7,983 nt of DNA from Paracoccaceae bacterium (GTDB taxonomy: Bacteria > Pseudomonadota > Alphaproteobacteria > Rhodobacterales > Rhodobacteraceae): contig JAESRD010000373.1 in assembly GCA_016764835.1 (NCBI GenBank), positions 1 through 7,983 on the forward strand, given 5' to 3'. This document shows, piece after piece, positions 1 to 7,004 of this stretch. Positions within the stretch are counted from its first letter, which is position 1; each line of letters opens with the position of its first letter. The translations under genes were made by a program, and so were the position numbers. Under the pieces are notes generated by a model. The model was given only the letters and a program-made list of their open reading frames with translations. It had not been told where the DNA came from and searched no databases.

Positions 1-593
1 CGCTGCGCGCGCTTGAAGCCGCCGCCGCCGCCATGAGCGCGCAGACCGGCCAGCCAACCGGGTTTACCCGTAGCCGTGGCGATGGCTGGCAGATGTTTGT
101 CGCCGACCCGGCCCAAGCCTTGCGCGCGCTGGTGATGATGCGCGCCGCCCTACGCCAAGCCGACCTTGGCTTAGAGACCCGCATTGCCGCTGGCATTGGC
201 ACCTTCACCCTGCCCGAAGAAACCGCCCGCCCCGGCACGCTCTCTGCCGCCACAGGCCACGCCTTTACCGCCTCGGGCCAAGCGCTTGACATGATGGGCA
301 CCGATGAGCTGGCGCTGGTTGGCACGGGCACAACCTCGCGTGATCGCGCGCTTTTGGGCCTGATCGAATGGCAGACCGGGCGCTGGACCGCCGCCCAGGC
401 ACAAGCCGCCAATTTGGCGCTGGGCGCGCCAGACGCAGTACACGCGACAATCGCAAAGCAGCTGGGCATTACCCGCCAAGCCGTGCAGGCCCGGCTGGCA
501 GGCGCGGGCCTCGCCCCGCTCGAAGAAGCGCTGGCCGCTTATGAGGCATCCGCCCCGCAAACTGAGCATATTGCGCAAAGGACACCCTTATGA
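1..593 (+). CDS. SatD-like protein, 5' end outside the window
   Basis: The frame is open from base 3, ahead of the first ATG at 33, and the residues before that ATG (LRALEAAAAA) continue a helix. The gene is therefore truncated by the window edge and the ATG at 33 is probably internal. Numbered from that ATG, residues 13-22 carry an RSRGDGWQMF motif, 79-85 a TASGQAL segment, and 137-159 a helix-turn-helix-like stretch (TIAKQLGITRQAVQARLAGAGL). This arrangement fits the SatD family, named after a secretion and acid-tolerance operon of Streptococcus mutans, whose biochemical role is not established. Its stop overlaps the ATG of the DUF3307 gene (ATGA, 590-593), so the two are probably translationally coupled. 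SatD-like and DUF3307 genes are, as I recall, often neighbours, which supports the call. A DNA-binding role is inferred from the helix-turn-helix only. Confidence 0.65.
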   Translation, partial: LRALEAAAAAMSAQTGQPTGFTRSRGDGWQMFVADPAQALRALVMMRAALRQADLGLETRIAAGIGTFTLPEETARPGTLSAATGHAFTASGQALDMMGTDELALVGTGTTSRDRALLGLIEWQTGRWTAAQAQAANLALGAPDAVHATIAKQLGITRQAVQARLAGAGLAPLEEALAAYEASAPQTEHIAQRTPL

Positions 594-1333
594 TCGCCAC
601 GACAACCGCGCTGTTTTGCGCCCATATCCTTGCCGATTTTGCCTTTCAATCCGCCAAGATGGCTGAGGCAAAGGCGGCAAGACATGGCGGCGCACTCGCC
701 CAACATTGGGCCTTGGTTCTGGCAACTCTGGTCATCTGCACTGGCCAGATCTCTTGGCTACTGCTCGGCCTCAGCGGGGTGCATATGCTGATTGATCTGG
801 CCAAAACATATGCACCAAAACACAGGCTCTGGAGTTTTACCGCTGATCAAAGCGCGCATCTTCTGAGCTTGATGATAACGGCCCTAATAGCCCCGACGCT
901 TTGGGCAAGCGGGCTATGGCAGGCCGAGCTGCCCGCCCCGGTTGAGGCGCTGTTGCTACAGGCGGGGCTGATCATCGGCGGGCTGGTTTTTGCCACCCGC
1001 GCCGGCAGCTTTGCCGTGGCTTTGCTGATGCAAGAGCAAACCGCCAATGCGGCCGCCAGCAAAAATGAGGCCGCCAGCGAACCGGGCCTGCCCGGCGGCG
1101 GCATGCTGATTGGCATTCTTGAGCGCGGGCTGATCTATTTGTTGATCTTGGCCGGGCAGCCCGCCGCAATCGGCTATCTCATTGCCGCCAAATCCATTTT
1201 GCGGTTTGGCGCGGTTAATGAAAATCGTGCCGCTTCAGAATATGTGATCATCGGCACATTGGCCTCCTTTGGCTGGGCAATTATCTGCGGTCTTGGCATC
1301 TCGCTTTTGCGCGCTGAGCTGCCAATGCCTTAG
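590..1333 (+). CDS. DUF3307 family integral membrane protein
   Basis: A 247-residue, mostly hydrophobic protein with about five or six membrane segments (roughly 1-18, 40-70, 88-108, 117-148, 171-205 and 217-240). The N-terminus has the family's small conserved stretch (AHILADFAFQSAKMAEAK, 11-28), followed by HMLIDLAK at 65-72 and a DQSAHLLSL segment at 86-94. Near the C-terminus, GILERGLIYLL (175-185), AAKSILRF (199-206) and ASEYVIIGTLAS (215-226) are also typical. A 20-residue polar linker rich in Ala, Ser and Glu (149-168) separates the two halves. The start is supported by AAGGA at 578-582, seven bases upstream, and by the ATGA overlap with the SatD-like gene. The function of DUF3307 is unknown. 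It is probably an inner-membrane partner of the upstream protein. Confidence 0.75.
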   Translation: MIATTTALFCAHILADFAFQSAKMAEAKAARHGGALAQHWALVLATLVICTGQISWLLLGLSGVHMLIDLAKTYAPKHRLWSFTADQSAHLLSLMITALIAPTLWASGLWQAELPAPVEALLLQAGLIIGGLVFATRAGSFAVALLMQEQTANAAASKNEAASEPGLPGGGMLIGILERGLIYLLILAGQPAAIGYLIAAKSILRFGAVNENRAASEYVIIGTLASFGWAIICGLGISLLRAELPMP

Positions 1334-1438
1334 CCGGTCACATAGATGAAATATCAAAAAAAACCTTCTCAAACAGCCATGAATCAACGTATTATAAGCC
1401 CAATACTATATTTTTCGACTTATTTTGTTAGGAATGTT
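1334..1438 (+). promoter_or_regulatory. AT-rich gap, probable promoter region of the secreted protein gene
   Basis: This 105-base gap is much richer in A and T than its surroundings, with an A8 run near 1357 and T-rich stretches at 1410-1430. Several -10-like hexamers occur (TATTAT near 1391, TACTAT near 1404), but I see no good -35 partner, so no single promoter can be assigned. An in-frame upstream ATG at 1346 would give a longer protein with no sensible signal peptide, so I treat the stretch as noncoding. Confidence 0.3.
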
Positions 1439-1849
1439 ATGCGATTTTTCACCAAAATGCTTATCCTATCCCTTGCCATTACCGGCACTATTGCCCCCCC
1501 ACTCGCGGCCCAAGAAACCACAAGAACAGCCGTTCAAGACGGCGTGCGCGTGGCTCAACTTCGCCGCGGCGAGATCGACCGTTTTTATGAAGCATTCACC
1601 AGCCGGCCGCCCAATATGCGGGCCCTCAACAGGTTGGTGCCCGAATTTTCGGTGCCCGCCGTCACACAAGTGGTCATAATCTGTGAGCTCGACATGGCTG
1701 GAAACCTCTTTTGCGTCGAAGAAGAAAAAGCCGGGCGCTGCCCGGGAGAGATACAAATAAAATTTCCGCACCAAGACAACCCGGTCACAGTGCCTGTTGA
1801 TTGCACCGGCCCTGATGGGATGGGCCAATGTGAATGCGAATTCTCGTAG
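1439..1849 (+). CDS. Small secreted cysteine-rich protein, function unknown
   Basis: I do not recognise this protein. The ATG at 1439 was chosen because it opens directly onto a classical signal peptide: basic start MRFFTK, hydrophobic core 7-19, and a likely cleavage near PLAAQ (21-25). AGGA lies at 1430-1433, five bases upstream. The predicted mature protein is about 111 residues, presumably periplasmic or exported. It has an N-terminal charged helical part (QDGVRVAQLRRGEIDRFYEAF, about 33-53) and a C-terminal half with six cysteines at 82, 92, 101, 122, 131 and 133, the last two as CEC just before the end. Six cysteines in an exported protein suggest three disulfides, or less likely metal binding. 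There is no lipobox. Gaps of 105 and 113 bases on either side suggest it is transcribed on its own. Confidence 0.65.
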   Translation: MRFFTKMLILSLAITGTIAPPLAAQETTRTAVQDGVRVAQLRRGEIDRFYEAFTSRPPNMRALNRLVPEFSVPAVTQVVIICELDMAGNLFCVEEEKAGRCPGEIQIKFPHQDNPVTVPVDCTGPDGMGQCECEFS

Positions 1850-1867
1850 AGCACAGCAATTAAACTA

Positions 1868-1908
1868 AGAGCCATAAAAACGGCCATGTCGGCCTGTATA
1901 AAGGCTCT
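1868..1908 (+). promoter_or_regulatory. Inverted repeat and -10-like box before the A-type carrier gene
   Basis: AGAGCC (1868-1873) pairs with GGCTCT (1903-1908), and inside it GGCC (1882-1885) pairs with GGCC (1891-1894) around the loop ATGTC, giving a two-part stem with an unpaired interior. No T-run follows, so it is a poor terminator. TATAAA at 1897-1902 matches five of six -10 positions but has no clear -35 at the right distance. It could be the promoter of the downstream gene, about 55-60 bases before its ATG, with the repeat as a possible operator. No Irr or Iron-Rhodo box is obvious. Confidence 0.25.
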
Positions 1909-1962
1909 CTACTCTTGAGAATAACGAGTGCGCCGCTTATCTCTAGCGCAAAGGAGCACCGA

Positions 1963-2310
1963 ATGTTTGCTATACCGGGTAAATCCGCCGTGACCATCAC
2001 CAAAGCCGCCGCGACGCAAATTGCGCGGCTGATGGAAAAGGACGGCCATAAGGGTCTGCGCATTGGCATCAAAAAGGGCGGCTGCGCGGGCATGGAATAT
2101 ACTATGAACTATGCCGAAGACATCGACAAAAACGACGAAGTTGTTGAGCAAGACGGCGCGCGGGTCATGATCGCCCCTATGGCGCAGATGTTCTTGTTTG
2201 GCACTGAGATTGACTATGAAACGTCGCTGCTTGAAAGCGGCTTTAAGTTCAAGAACCCTAATGTTGTTGATGCATGTGGCTGTGGCGAATCCATAAGGTT
2301 TGCAGATTAG
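1963..2310 (+). CDS. A-type iron-sulfur cluster carrier (HesB/IscA/SufA family)
   Basis: A 115-residue protein of standard A-type carrier length. It would receive Fe-S clusters from a scaffold such as the SUF system and deliver them to apoproteins in the cytoplasm. The three conserved cysteines that bind the cluster or iron are present: Cys41 in KKGGCAGMEY, and Cys105 and Cys107 in the C-terminal DACGCGESIRF motif. The N-terminal VTITKAAATQIARLM helix is also typical. The ATG at 1963 is chosen over an upstream in-frame ATG at 1915 because AAGGAG (1951-1956) sits six bases before it and homologues begin near here. No suf or isc operon genes are nearby, so this is a stand-alone carrier. SufA, IscA and ErpA cannot be told apart from this sequence alone. 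The TfoX-like gene follows after one base. Confidence 0.88.
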   Translation: MFAIPGKSAVTITKAAATQIARLMEKDGHKGLRIGIKKGGCAGMEYTMNYAEDIDKNDEVVEQDGARVMIAPMAQMFLFGTEIDYETSLLESGFKFKNPNVVDACGCGESIRFAD

Positions 2311-2311
2311 T

Positions 2312-2728
2312 ATGGCTTTTGACCCCAGCAGTGCTGATTTTGCCTGTGAGTTATTCGCCGAACTTGGCGCGATAAAAGTAAAGCCGATGTTTGGCGGCGC
2401 AGCCCTTTATATTGATGATGCTATGTTCGCCATGATCATCAATGATCAGATATTTATGAAAGCCGGAGCTGAGTTGATTGTGGCCTATCAGGCCGCAGGT
2501 TCCGTGCCGTTTTCATACGACACTAAGAAGGGCCGCCGCTCAATCGCCGGGCTGACATCTCTGCCCGAAAGTGCGGTCGACGACGCCGATGAAGCTATGA
2601 CATGGGCCAAACGCTCCTTGGTTGATGCGCGGATCACGGCCCAGCAAAAGCGCGAGGCCAAGGCCGCCAAGGCGGCACGGGCATCGCAAAAAGTTGCCAG
2701 TGCATTGGCCCGCGCGGTGGGACAGTAG
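2312..2728 (+). CDS. TfoX N-terminal domain protein
   Basis: A 138-residue protein matching the N-terminal domain of TfoX/Sxy, the competence regulator of gammaproteobacteria. The hallmark VKPMFGGAALYID (23-35) is followed by a MFAMIINDQIFMK strand pair (38-50) and a PFSYDTKKGRRSIAG stretch (66-80). The C-terminal TfoX domain is absent. Instead there is a basic, alanine-rich tail (112-135) that could form a helix and contact nucleic acid. The start is one base past the stop of the iron-sulfur carrier. A TTG at 2300 is also in frame but inside that gene, and the only AAGG (2295-2298) is 13 bases from the ATG, so translation probably depends on coupling. Single-domain TfoX_N proteins in alphaproteobacteria have no established function, and a competence role should not be assumed. 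Confidence 0.8.
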   Translation: MAFDPSSADFACELFAELGAIKVKPMFGGAALYIDDAMFAMIINDQIFMKAGAELIVAYQAAGSVPFSYDTKKGRRSIAGLTSLPESAVDDADEAMTWAKRSLVDARITAQQKREAKAAKAARASQKVASALARAVGQ

Positions 2729-2850
2729 ATCGCGTCTGAGCGTGGCATGGCCGACTTCACATTGCGCCTGTCCAGAAGACCAAATCACAGCCCCCTTGTT
2801 TTGCCGCGTTAAATTTGCTTGATTCACATCACACGAACATGGAGGACATC

Positions 2851-3222
2851 ATGGATCTTGGTGCATTTTCAATAAGCCTGACGGTCAAAGACCTTGCCGC
2901 GTCAGAGGCGTTTTATAGCAAGCTGGGCTTTGCTAATGCCGGCGGTGATGCCGCGCAAGGCTGGCTTATCATGCGTAATGGCACGACGACGATCGGGCTG
3001 TTTCACGGCATGTTTGACAGCAATATCATGACTTTCAACCCCGGCTGGGGCCCGAATGCGCAGCCAATAGACGCCTATACCGACATCCGCGACTTGCAAA
3101 AAGAGATGAAAGCCGCCGGGATAACATTGACCAGCGAAGCAGATGAAAGCACTAAGGGCCCGGCATCGCTGATGCTGACAGACCCGGATGGCAATACCAT
3201 CCTCATTGATCAACATGTCTAA
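2851..3222 (+). CDS. VOC family (glyoxalase/bleomycin-resistance fold) protein
   Basis: A 123-residue single-chain VOC protein with two βαβββ halves. The first half opens with [22 protein letters not shown] (6-27), and the second ends with the characteristic [15 protein letters not shown] (108-122). The usual first-strand metal-binding histidine is replaced by serine (Ser8). His52 and the acidic/His residues near the C-terminus (Asp120, His122) remain, so metal-dependent glyoxalase chemistry is doubtful. The ATG at 2851 is supported by GGAGG at 2841-2845, five bases upstream. The 122-base gap before it holds no clear promoter or terminator. tpiA starts eleven bases downstream, so the two may share a transcript. 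Because triosephosphates give rise to methylglyoxal, a detoxification link is tempting, but the substrate is unknown. Confidence 0.83.
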   Translation: MDLGAFSISLTVKDLAASEAFYSKLGFANAGGDAAQGWLIMRNGTTTIGLFHGMFDSNIMTFNPGWGPNAQPIDAYTDIRDLQKEMKAAGITLTSEADESTKGPASLMLTDPDGNTILIDQHV

Positions 3223-3233
3223 GGAGCCGCACC

Positions 3234-3980
3234 ATGCGCCGTAAACTTGCCGCCGGAAACTGGAAGATGAACGGAATGCGGGCGGCGTTGGCCGAGGTTG
3301 AGGCGCTCAATGCAGCCCATCCGAGCCCCAGCGTTGATGTGCTGCTCTGCCCACCGGCGACGCTGATTAGCGAAATGGCGGCGACAGCAGGCCCCAGCCT
3401 GGCTGTGGGCGCTCAAGATTGCCATATGGGCGATAGGGGCGCGCATACCGGCGATATCTCAGCCGTTAGTCTGGCCGATGCCGGAGCAAGCTATGCCATT
3501 ACCGGCCATTCAGAGCGCCGGGCTGACCACGCCGAGAGCGATGAGATGGTACGGGCAAAGTCGGAAGCCGCGCATGCAGCTGGCCTGATTGCGATCATCT
3601 GTCTTGGCGAAACTTTGGCCCAGCGTGAGGCAGCCGAGACCGTGACTGTGATCACCGCCCAGCTCAAAGGCTCGCTGCCCGCGGCGGCGACCGGGGCCAA
3701 CACCGTTGTCGCCTATGAGCCCGTCTGGGCGATTGGCACCGGACTGACGGCCAATGCCGCCCAGATCGGTGAGGCCCATGCGGCGTTGCGCAAAGCTCTG
3801 GTCGAGGTTCTGGGCGCGGCCGAGGGCAATGCAATCCGCCTGCTCTATGGCGGCTCGGTCAAAGCTGGCAATGCCGCTGAAATCTTTGCTATTGCCGATG
3901 TTGACGGCGCGCTGGTCGGCGGGGCCAGCCTGACGGCGGCCGATTTTGGCCCAATTATCAGCGCCCTGCAGGAAGCCTAA
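3234..3980 (+). CDS. tpiA: Triosephosphate isomerase
   Basis: Interconverts dihydroxyacetone phosphate and glyceraldehyde 3-phosphate (EC 5.3.1.1) in glycolysis and gluconeogenesis, in the cytoplasm. The 248 residues match the usual TIM-barrel length. All catalytic groups are visible: Asn9 and Lys11 in AAGNWKMNG, the electrophile His92 in ITGHSERR (89-96), and the base Glu162 in [12 protein letters not shown] (159-170), whose end forms the mobile loop 6. The phosphate-binding loops YGGSVK (205-210) and GALVGGASL (225-233) are also intact. AAGGAG at 3222-3227, overlapping the stop of the VOC gene, is six bases before the ATG. The 3' end faces the convergent glycosyltransferase gene across 15 bases. 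Confidence 0.97.
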   Translation: MRRKLAAGNWKMNGMRAALAEVEALNAAHPSPSVDVLLCPPATLISEMAATAGPSLAVGAQDCHMGDRGAHTGDISAVSLADAGASYAITGHSERRADHAESDEMVRAKSEAAHAAGLIAIICLGETLAQREAAETVTVITAQLKGSLPAAATGANTVVAYEPVWAIGTGLTANAAQIGEAHAALRKALVEVLGAAEGNAIRLLYGGSVKAGNAAEIFAIADVDGALVGGASLTAADFGPIISALQEA

Positions 3981-4009
3981 ACAAACGGGCCAAGGCTACT
4001 TGCCTTGGC
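3978..4009 (-). terminator. Rho-independent terminator of the leftward glycosyltransferase gene
   Basis: GCCAAGGC (3989-3996) and GCCTTGGC (4002-4009) form a perfect 8-bp stem around a five-base loop. Read on the minus strand the stem is followed by CCGTTTGTTT, a fair T-tract, whereas on the plus strand no T-run follows. It therefore best serves the leftward transcript. The stem includes the last codons of the glycosyltransferase gene, and its stop codon overlaps the loop. It may also slow transcripts leaving tpiA. Confidence 0.55.
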
Positions 4010-5012
4010 TCAGCCTCAGCCGGGCGCGCACCGCCTTTGATGGTCTAAACCCGCAAATCCCGCGCAACAGGCCAAAGGCAGAGCCGAACTGGCCCTTGAG
4101 CATATATTTTCCGGCTTTGGCGAATGAATAGATAAATGTCAGCGGCACAGCGACCGGCTTGTAGCGGCGGATAAACATCATCCGGCTGCGGCCTGTAAAA
4201 TAGGTGGCCAAGGCCGAGGGGCCATTGGCCATTGTCGCCGAGCCAATTGTATGGCCGCCATCATGGTGCACGGCGGCATCGGTGCAAAACAGCAGCGGCA
4301 GGTCGCCGCGCCGACAGCACCAATCCATTTCCTCGTAGAACAAGAAATATTCTTCCGGCATCAGCCCAGCAATGTCGAGAAAATCACGCGACACAAACAT
4401 ATGTGCGCCGGCGATATAGTCGAGCTGATCCTCTTGCGGGCCCGGCACGTCGCGGCCAACTTTGCTCAGGTTAAAAGGGCTGCAAATCCCGGTGCTAAAA
4501 TTGATCCGTCCGCCATCGGACTGGATCATCAACGCTGGTTCTTTATAGAAAATCCGCCCGCCAATGACGCCAAATTTGCCAGCCTTAGCGCCGTAAGCCA
4601 GCAGCTTTGCCGCCGTGGCATTTTCGGCAACACAGTCGGGGTTCAGCACCCAAAAATTATTGATCTCCGGGTCGTCACGCAGCAGCCGCAGCCCAACATT
4701 GACCCCGCCAGCGAAACCGAGGTTTTCACTGGTTTCAACAAGCGCCACCTCGCCGCCACCGGCAACAGGCACAGACGTGGTCAACGTAATCGGCCCGTGT
4801 GCGACCGATTCAAAGACTGATGGCTTAGCCGTGGCCGCCCAAACTTTCGGGTCTTTGGCCCAAGCGTGCAAAACCTGCGACGTGTCATCGGTCGAATAAT
4901 TATTGACCACCACAATCCGCACATCCGCGTCGTGGCTGGCCAGCAGGCTCTCAACACAATCAAGAATAATATCGCGCGCATTATAGGCGACGACAACAAC
5001 ACCAACACTCAT
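3996..5012 (-). CDS. Family 2 glycosyltransferase (rhamnosyltransferase/WbbL-like)
   Basis: A 338-residue GT-A fold enzyme that would transfer a sugar from a nucleotide-sugar donor to a glycan or lipid acceptor on the cytoplasmic face of the membrane. The N-terminus shows the nucleotide-binding start VGVVVVAYNARD (3-14) and NNYSTDDT (37-44). SENLGFAGGVNVG (95-107) is typical of the WbbL-type subgroup, NPD (124-126) stands in for the metal-binding DXD, and FLFYEEMDWCCR (223-234) carries the acidic catalytic motif. The C-terminal part (about 276-320) is basic and hydrophobic and may attach to the membrane. The start has only AAAAGG about 13 bases upstream (5026-5031). The 76-base gap to olsA includes a short hairpin (5039-5053) without a T-run, so readthrough from olsBA is possible. 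Donor and acceptor cannot be predicted. Confidence 0.88.
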   Translation of the reverse strand: MSVGVVVVAYNARDIILDCVESLLASHDADVRIVVVNNYSTDDTSQVLHAWAKDPKVWAATAKPSVFESVAHGPITLTTSVPVAGGGEVALVETSENLGFAGGVNVGLRLLRDDPEINNFWVLNPDCVAENATAAKLLAYGAKAGKFGVIGGRIFYKEPALMIQSDGGRINFSTGICSPFNLSKVGRDVPGPQEDQLDYIAGAHMFVSRDFLDIAGLMPEEYFLFYEEMDWCCRRGDLPLLFCTDAAVHHDGGHTIGSATMANGPSALATYFTGRSRMMFIRRYKPVAVPLTFIYSFAKAGKYMLKGQFGSAFGLLRGICGFRPSKAVRARLRLSQGK

Positions 5013-5088
5013 TTAACTGCACATGCCTTTTGTTACTGGCACGGCAAGCGTGCTGTTCGCCGGTGTTCTAACACGAAGAAGTGGCAGA

Positions 5089-5937
5089 TCAAGGCTGATG
5101 CTGTGGCGGAATTGGGGTGGTTTCGGCCAGCCCTGAACGAATGGTCGCCTCGCAGGCGGCGGCCAAAGCTTTGCGGCCATCGTAATCAGCAATTGCCAGC
5201 GGTGGATGATAGACCACCTCAACCCGGCCCTGCTTGCGCGCGGCCAATGTTAGCAGCAAATGCGGCCCCAGCTCCATATCGCCCCACCAGCCATAAAACC
5301 GCGCATCTACACCGTCGGGCGCAAAGTAATTCAACGTCACCGGCTGCACCCAAAGGGCTGCTTGCTCCTGCGCCTCATAAAGCGATGCAAACAGCGTTGG
5401 TTTAAACGGCAGAATCCGCATGCCGTCGCTCGATGTGCCTTCAGGGAAGAACAGCAGCCGCTGACCGGCGACCAACCTGTCACGCAACATCGTCACTTGG
5501 CCAGAGGCTTCGCGCCGCTCGCGCTTGATAAAAACCGTGCCCGTGGCCTTGGCGAGCCAGCCGATACCGGGCCACCCGGCCACTTCGGCCTTGGAGACAA
5601 AGTAGATGCGTTTACGGGCGTTGAGCGCCAGAATATCGAGCCATGAAACATGGTTAGAGACCATCGCCCCGGCATATGGCATGACCTTACCGCGCATAAT
5701 CAAAGGGATACCGATGATAGCAAACGCCGCGCGACAGACGCTCTGGGTGATCCACGGGGTTAGCGGGCGACGCAGCCCATAAAGCGGCTTTTCAACCAGG
5801 CGAACGAGCAGCAAAATGACCAGCCCCGAAAGCACCAGCAACACCAGCGGCACACCGCGCCGCAAAGCCCGCAGCCACCCCATTGCCCCAACCGGCACCT
5901 GCGTCGGATAGGGCCCATCATTCCATGTCACACTCAT
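5089..5937 (-). CDS. olsA: Lyso-ornithine lipid O-acyltransferase (PlsC family)
   Basis: A 282-residue 1-acyl-glycerol-3-phosphate acyltransferase-fold protein. The catalytic block HVSWLD gives the HX4D motif with His96 and Asp101, and the substrate-binding FPEGT lies at 164-168. A hydrophobic segment at about 30-48 anchors it in the inner membrane. The gene follows olsB with a four-base ATGA overlap (5934-5937), which fixes the start and argues that it performs the second step of ornithine-lipid synthesis, acylating the hydroxyl of the 3-hydroxyacyl chain of lyso-ornithine lipid. The family also includes PlsC enzymes for phosphatidic acid, and some OlsA proteins serve both pathways, so the specific name rests on context. 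An extension to a TTG at 6006 lies inside olsB and is unlikely. Confidence 0.82.
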   Translation of the reverse strand: MSVTWNDGPYPTQVPVGAMGWLRALRRGVPLVLLVLSGLVILLLVRLVEKPLYGLRRPLTPWITQSVCRAAFAIIGIPLIMRGKVMPYAGAMVSNHVSWLDILALNARKRIYFVSKAEVAGWPGIGWLAKATGTVFIKRERREASGQVTMLRDRLVAGQRLLFFPEGTSSDGMRILPFKPTLFASLYEAQEQAALWVQPVTLNYFAPDGVDARFYGWWGDMELGPHLLLTLAARKQGRVEVVYHPPLAIADYDGRKALAAACEATIRSGLAETTPIPPQHQP

Positions 5938-6773
5938 TTGCGCTCGCTCTTTTGGTAGATGCTGGCGGCTTTCAGGTTGATCTTGGCCATATCCATGACC
6001 ACACAAATATCTATCGTATTGAAGGCCTTATCAATATAAGCGCCGTCGCCTATTTGGCCGCCGAGCCGCAGATATCCCTTGATCAGCGCCGGCATTGCCA
6101 CCATTGCCGCGCGCCGGTCAACTTGGTCCTCTGCCACCAGATCAAGGCGTTGGTAAGCGCGTGCGCGTGGCCGCAGCCCGGGCGGGGCTAAATGATGGTA
6201 GTGCAAATGCGACAGCTGCTGGGCCACGGCGCTCAGGTCAGTGCCCAGAAACGAGGCGACGCCAAACAGAATTTCGGTCTGGCTTTGCGCCACATAATCG
6301 GCCAGCGCGTTCCACAGATGAAACATGGCCATGCCGCCGCGATAGCTTGGATGCAGACAGGAGCGGCCCAGCTCCAACAGCCGTCTCCCGCTCTGGTGCA
6401 GCGGTGTCAGGTCATATTCTTGCTCAGAATAAAACCCGCCAACCTGTGCGGCTTTTTCAGCGCTGAGCAGCCGGTATAGCCCGACAACCTGCGCGTCCGG
6501 CTCGTTATTGCGGTCGATCAGCAGCAGGTGGTCAAAGGCCGGGTCGAAACGGTCCTGCTCAAGCCGGGCGGCGTGATCAACCAACGGGCCGTCGCCGCCC
6601 AGCTCTTCGACAAACACTTCATAGCGCAGCCGGGCCGCCGCCAGCAGATCGGCGCTACAATTGGCCAGACGGGTCTCAAAAACCGGCTCAACACGCCCAC
6701 CATCAGCCGCCGAGCGCCTGTCGGGTGGCCCAGCGGCGGCTAAAGGCTTTGTCCCGACTACTTTTGCGCTCAT
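5934..6773 (-). CDS. olsB: L-ornithine N-alpha-acyltransferase (OlsB, GNAT-like fold)
   Basis: Transfers a 3-hydroxyacyl group from acyl carrier protein to the alpha-amino group of ornithine, giving lyso-ornithine lipid, the first step of a phosphorus-free membrane lipid. Typical family blocks are present: AARLRYEVFVEELGG (46-60), FDHLLLID (80-87), LELGRSCLHPSYRGG (133-147) and the C-terminal LIKGYLRLGGQIGDGA (230-245) ahead of TIDICVVMDM (253-262). The ATG at 6773 gives 279 residues and has a weak AAGAGA about ten bases upstream. In-frame alternatives at 6812 (ATG) and 6881 (TTG) have no better site and would add a poorly conserved extension. About 30 residues before the conserved domain are low in complexity. 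Glutamine- or lysine-specific relatives exist in marine Rhodobacterales, so amino-acid specificity is not certain. Confidence 0.85.
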   Translation of the reverse strand: MSAKVVGTKPLAAAGPPDRRSAADGGRVEPVFETRLANCSADLLAAARLRYEVFVEELGGDGPLVDHAARLEQDRFDPAFDHLLLIDRNNEPDAQVVGLYRLLSAEKAAQVGGFYSEQEYDLTPLHQSGRRLLELGRSCLHPSYRGGMAMFHLWNALADYVAQSQTEILFGVASFLGTDLSAVAQQLSHLHYHHLAPPGLRPRARAYQRLDLVAEDQVDRRAAMVAMPALIKGYLRLGGQIGDGAYIDKAFNTIDICVVMDMAKINLKAASIYQKSERK

Positions 6774-6852
6774 CTGCTGCGGTCTCTTTCTAAATGGGCT
6801 TCTGGCCTGCATATCACCGGCAAAACAGGCCGTAATTCTTGTTCCGGCACGG

Positions 6853-6881
6853 GTTCTATGCCCGCAGAAACTATTTAGCAA
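6853..6881 (-). promoter_or_regulatory. Candidate sigma-70-type promoter of olsBA
   Basis: On the minus strand TTGCTA (6876-6881) and TAGAAC (6853-6858) each match four of six consensus positions and are separated by exactly 17 bases. Initiation would leave a leader of roughly 70 bases before the olsB ATG at 6773. No Pho box is visible, although olsB is phosphate-regulated in some relatives. The rest of the 258-base gap (6774-7031) between olsB and the DUF3553 gene shows no RNA gene or strong terminator that I can recognise. Confidence 0.3.
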
Positions 6882-7004
6882 CTTTCTTGAACGATCCTTA
6901 GGACTAACGCGACAAGGCTAGGTTGACTTGCCCGCTGCTAGCGCTACCTTTGGGTGCAGCACGGTCACCATGTTAATCTTTCTAAGTTGGTCATTTTTTC
7001 AAAT

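Noticed and set aside
5039..5053. Hairpin GCACG/CGTGC between olsA and the glycosyltransferase as a terminator
   Set aside because: The stem is only five base pairs and no T-run follows it on the minus strand.
5063..5074. Near-palindrome GTGTTCTAACAC upstream of the glycosyltransferase as an operator
   Set aside because: It is a single short site with a mismatched centre and no known regulator match, so chance cannot be excluded.
4251..5646. Long rightward open frames opposite the glycosyltransferase and olsA genes
   Set aside because: They are antisense to strongly recognisable families and read as low-quality protein, typical shadows in GC-rich DNA.
6851..6865. Short inverted repeat CGGG/CCCG in the olsB leader as a riboswitch or terminator
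   Set aside because: The stem is too short and there is no conserved aptamer-like context or T-run.
6923..6999. A possible rightward small RNA, with TTGACT at 6923-6928 and a T6 run at 6994-6999
   Set aside because: The -10 candidate (TACCTT) is poor and no stable stem precedes the T-run.
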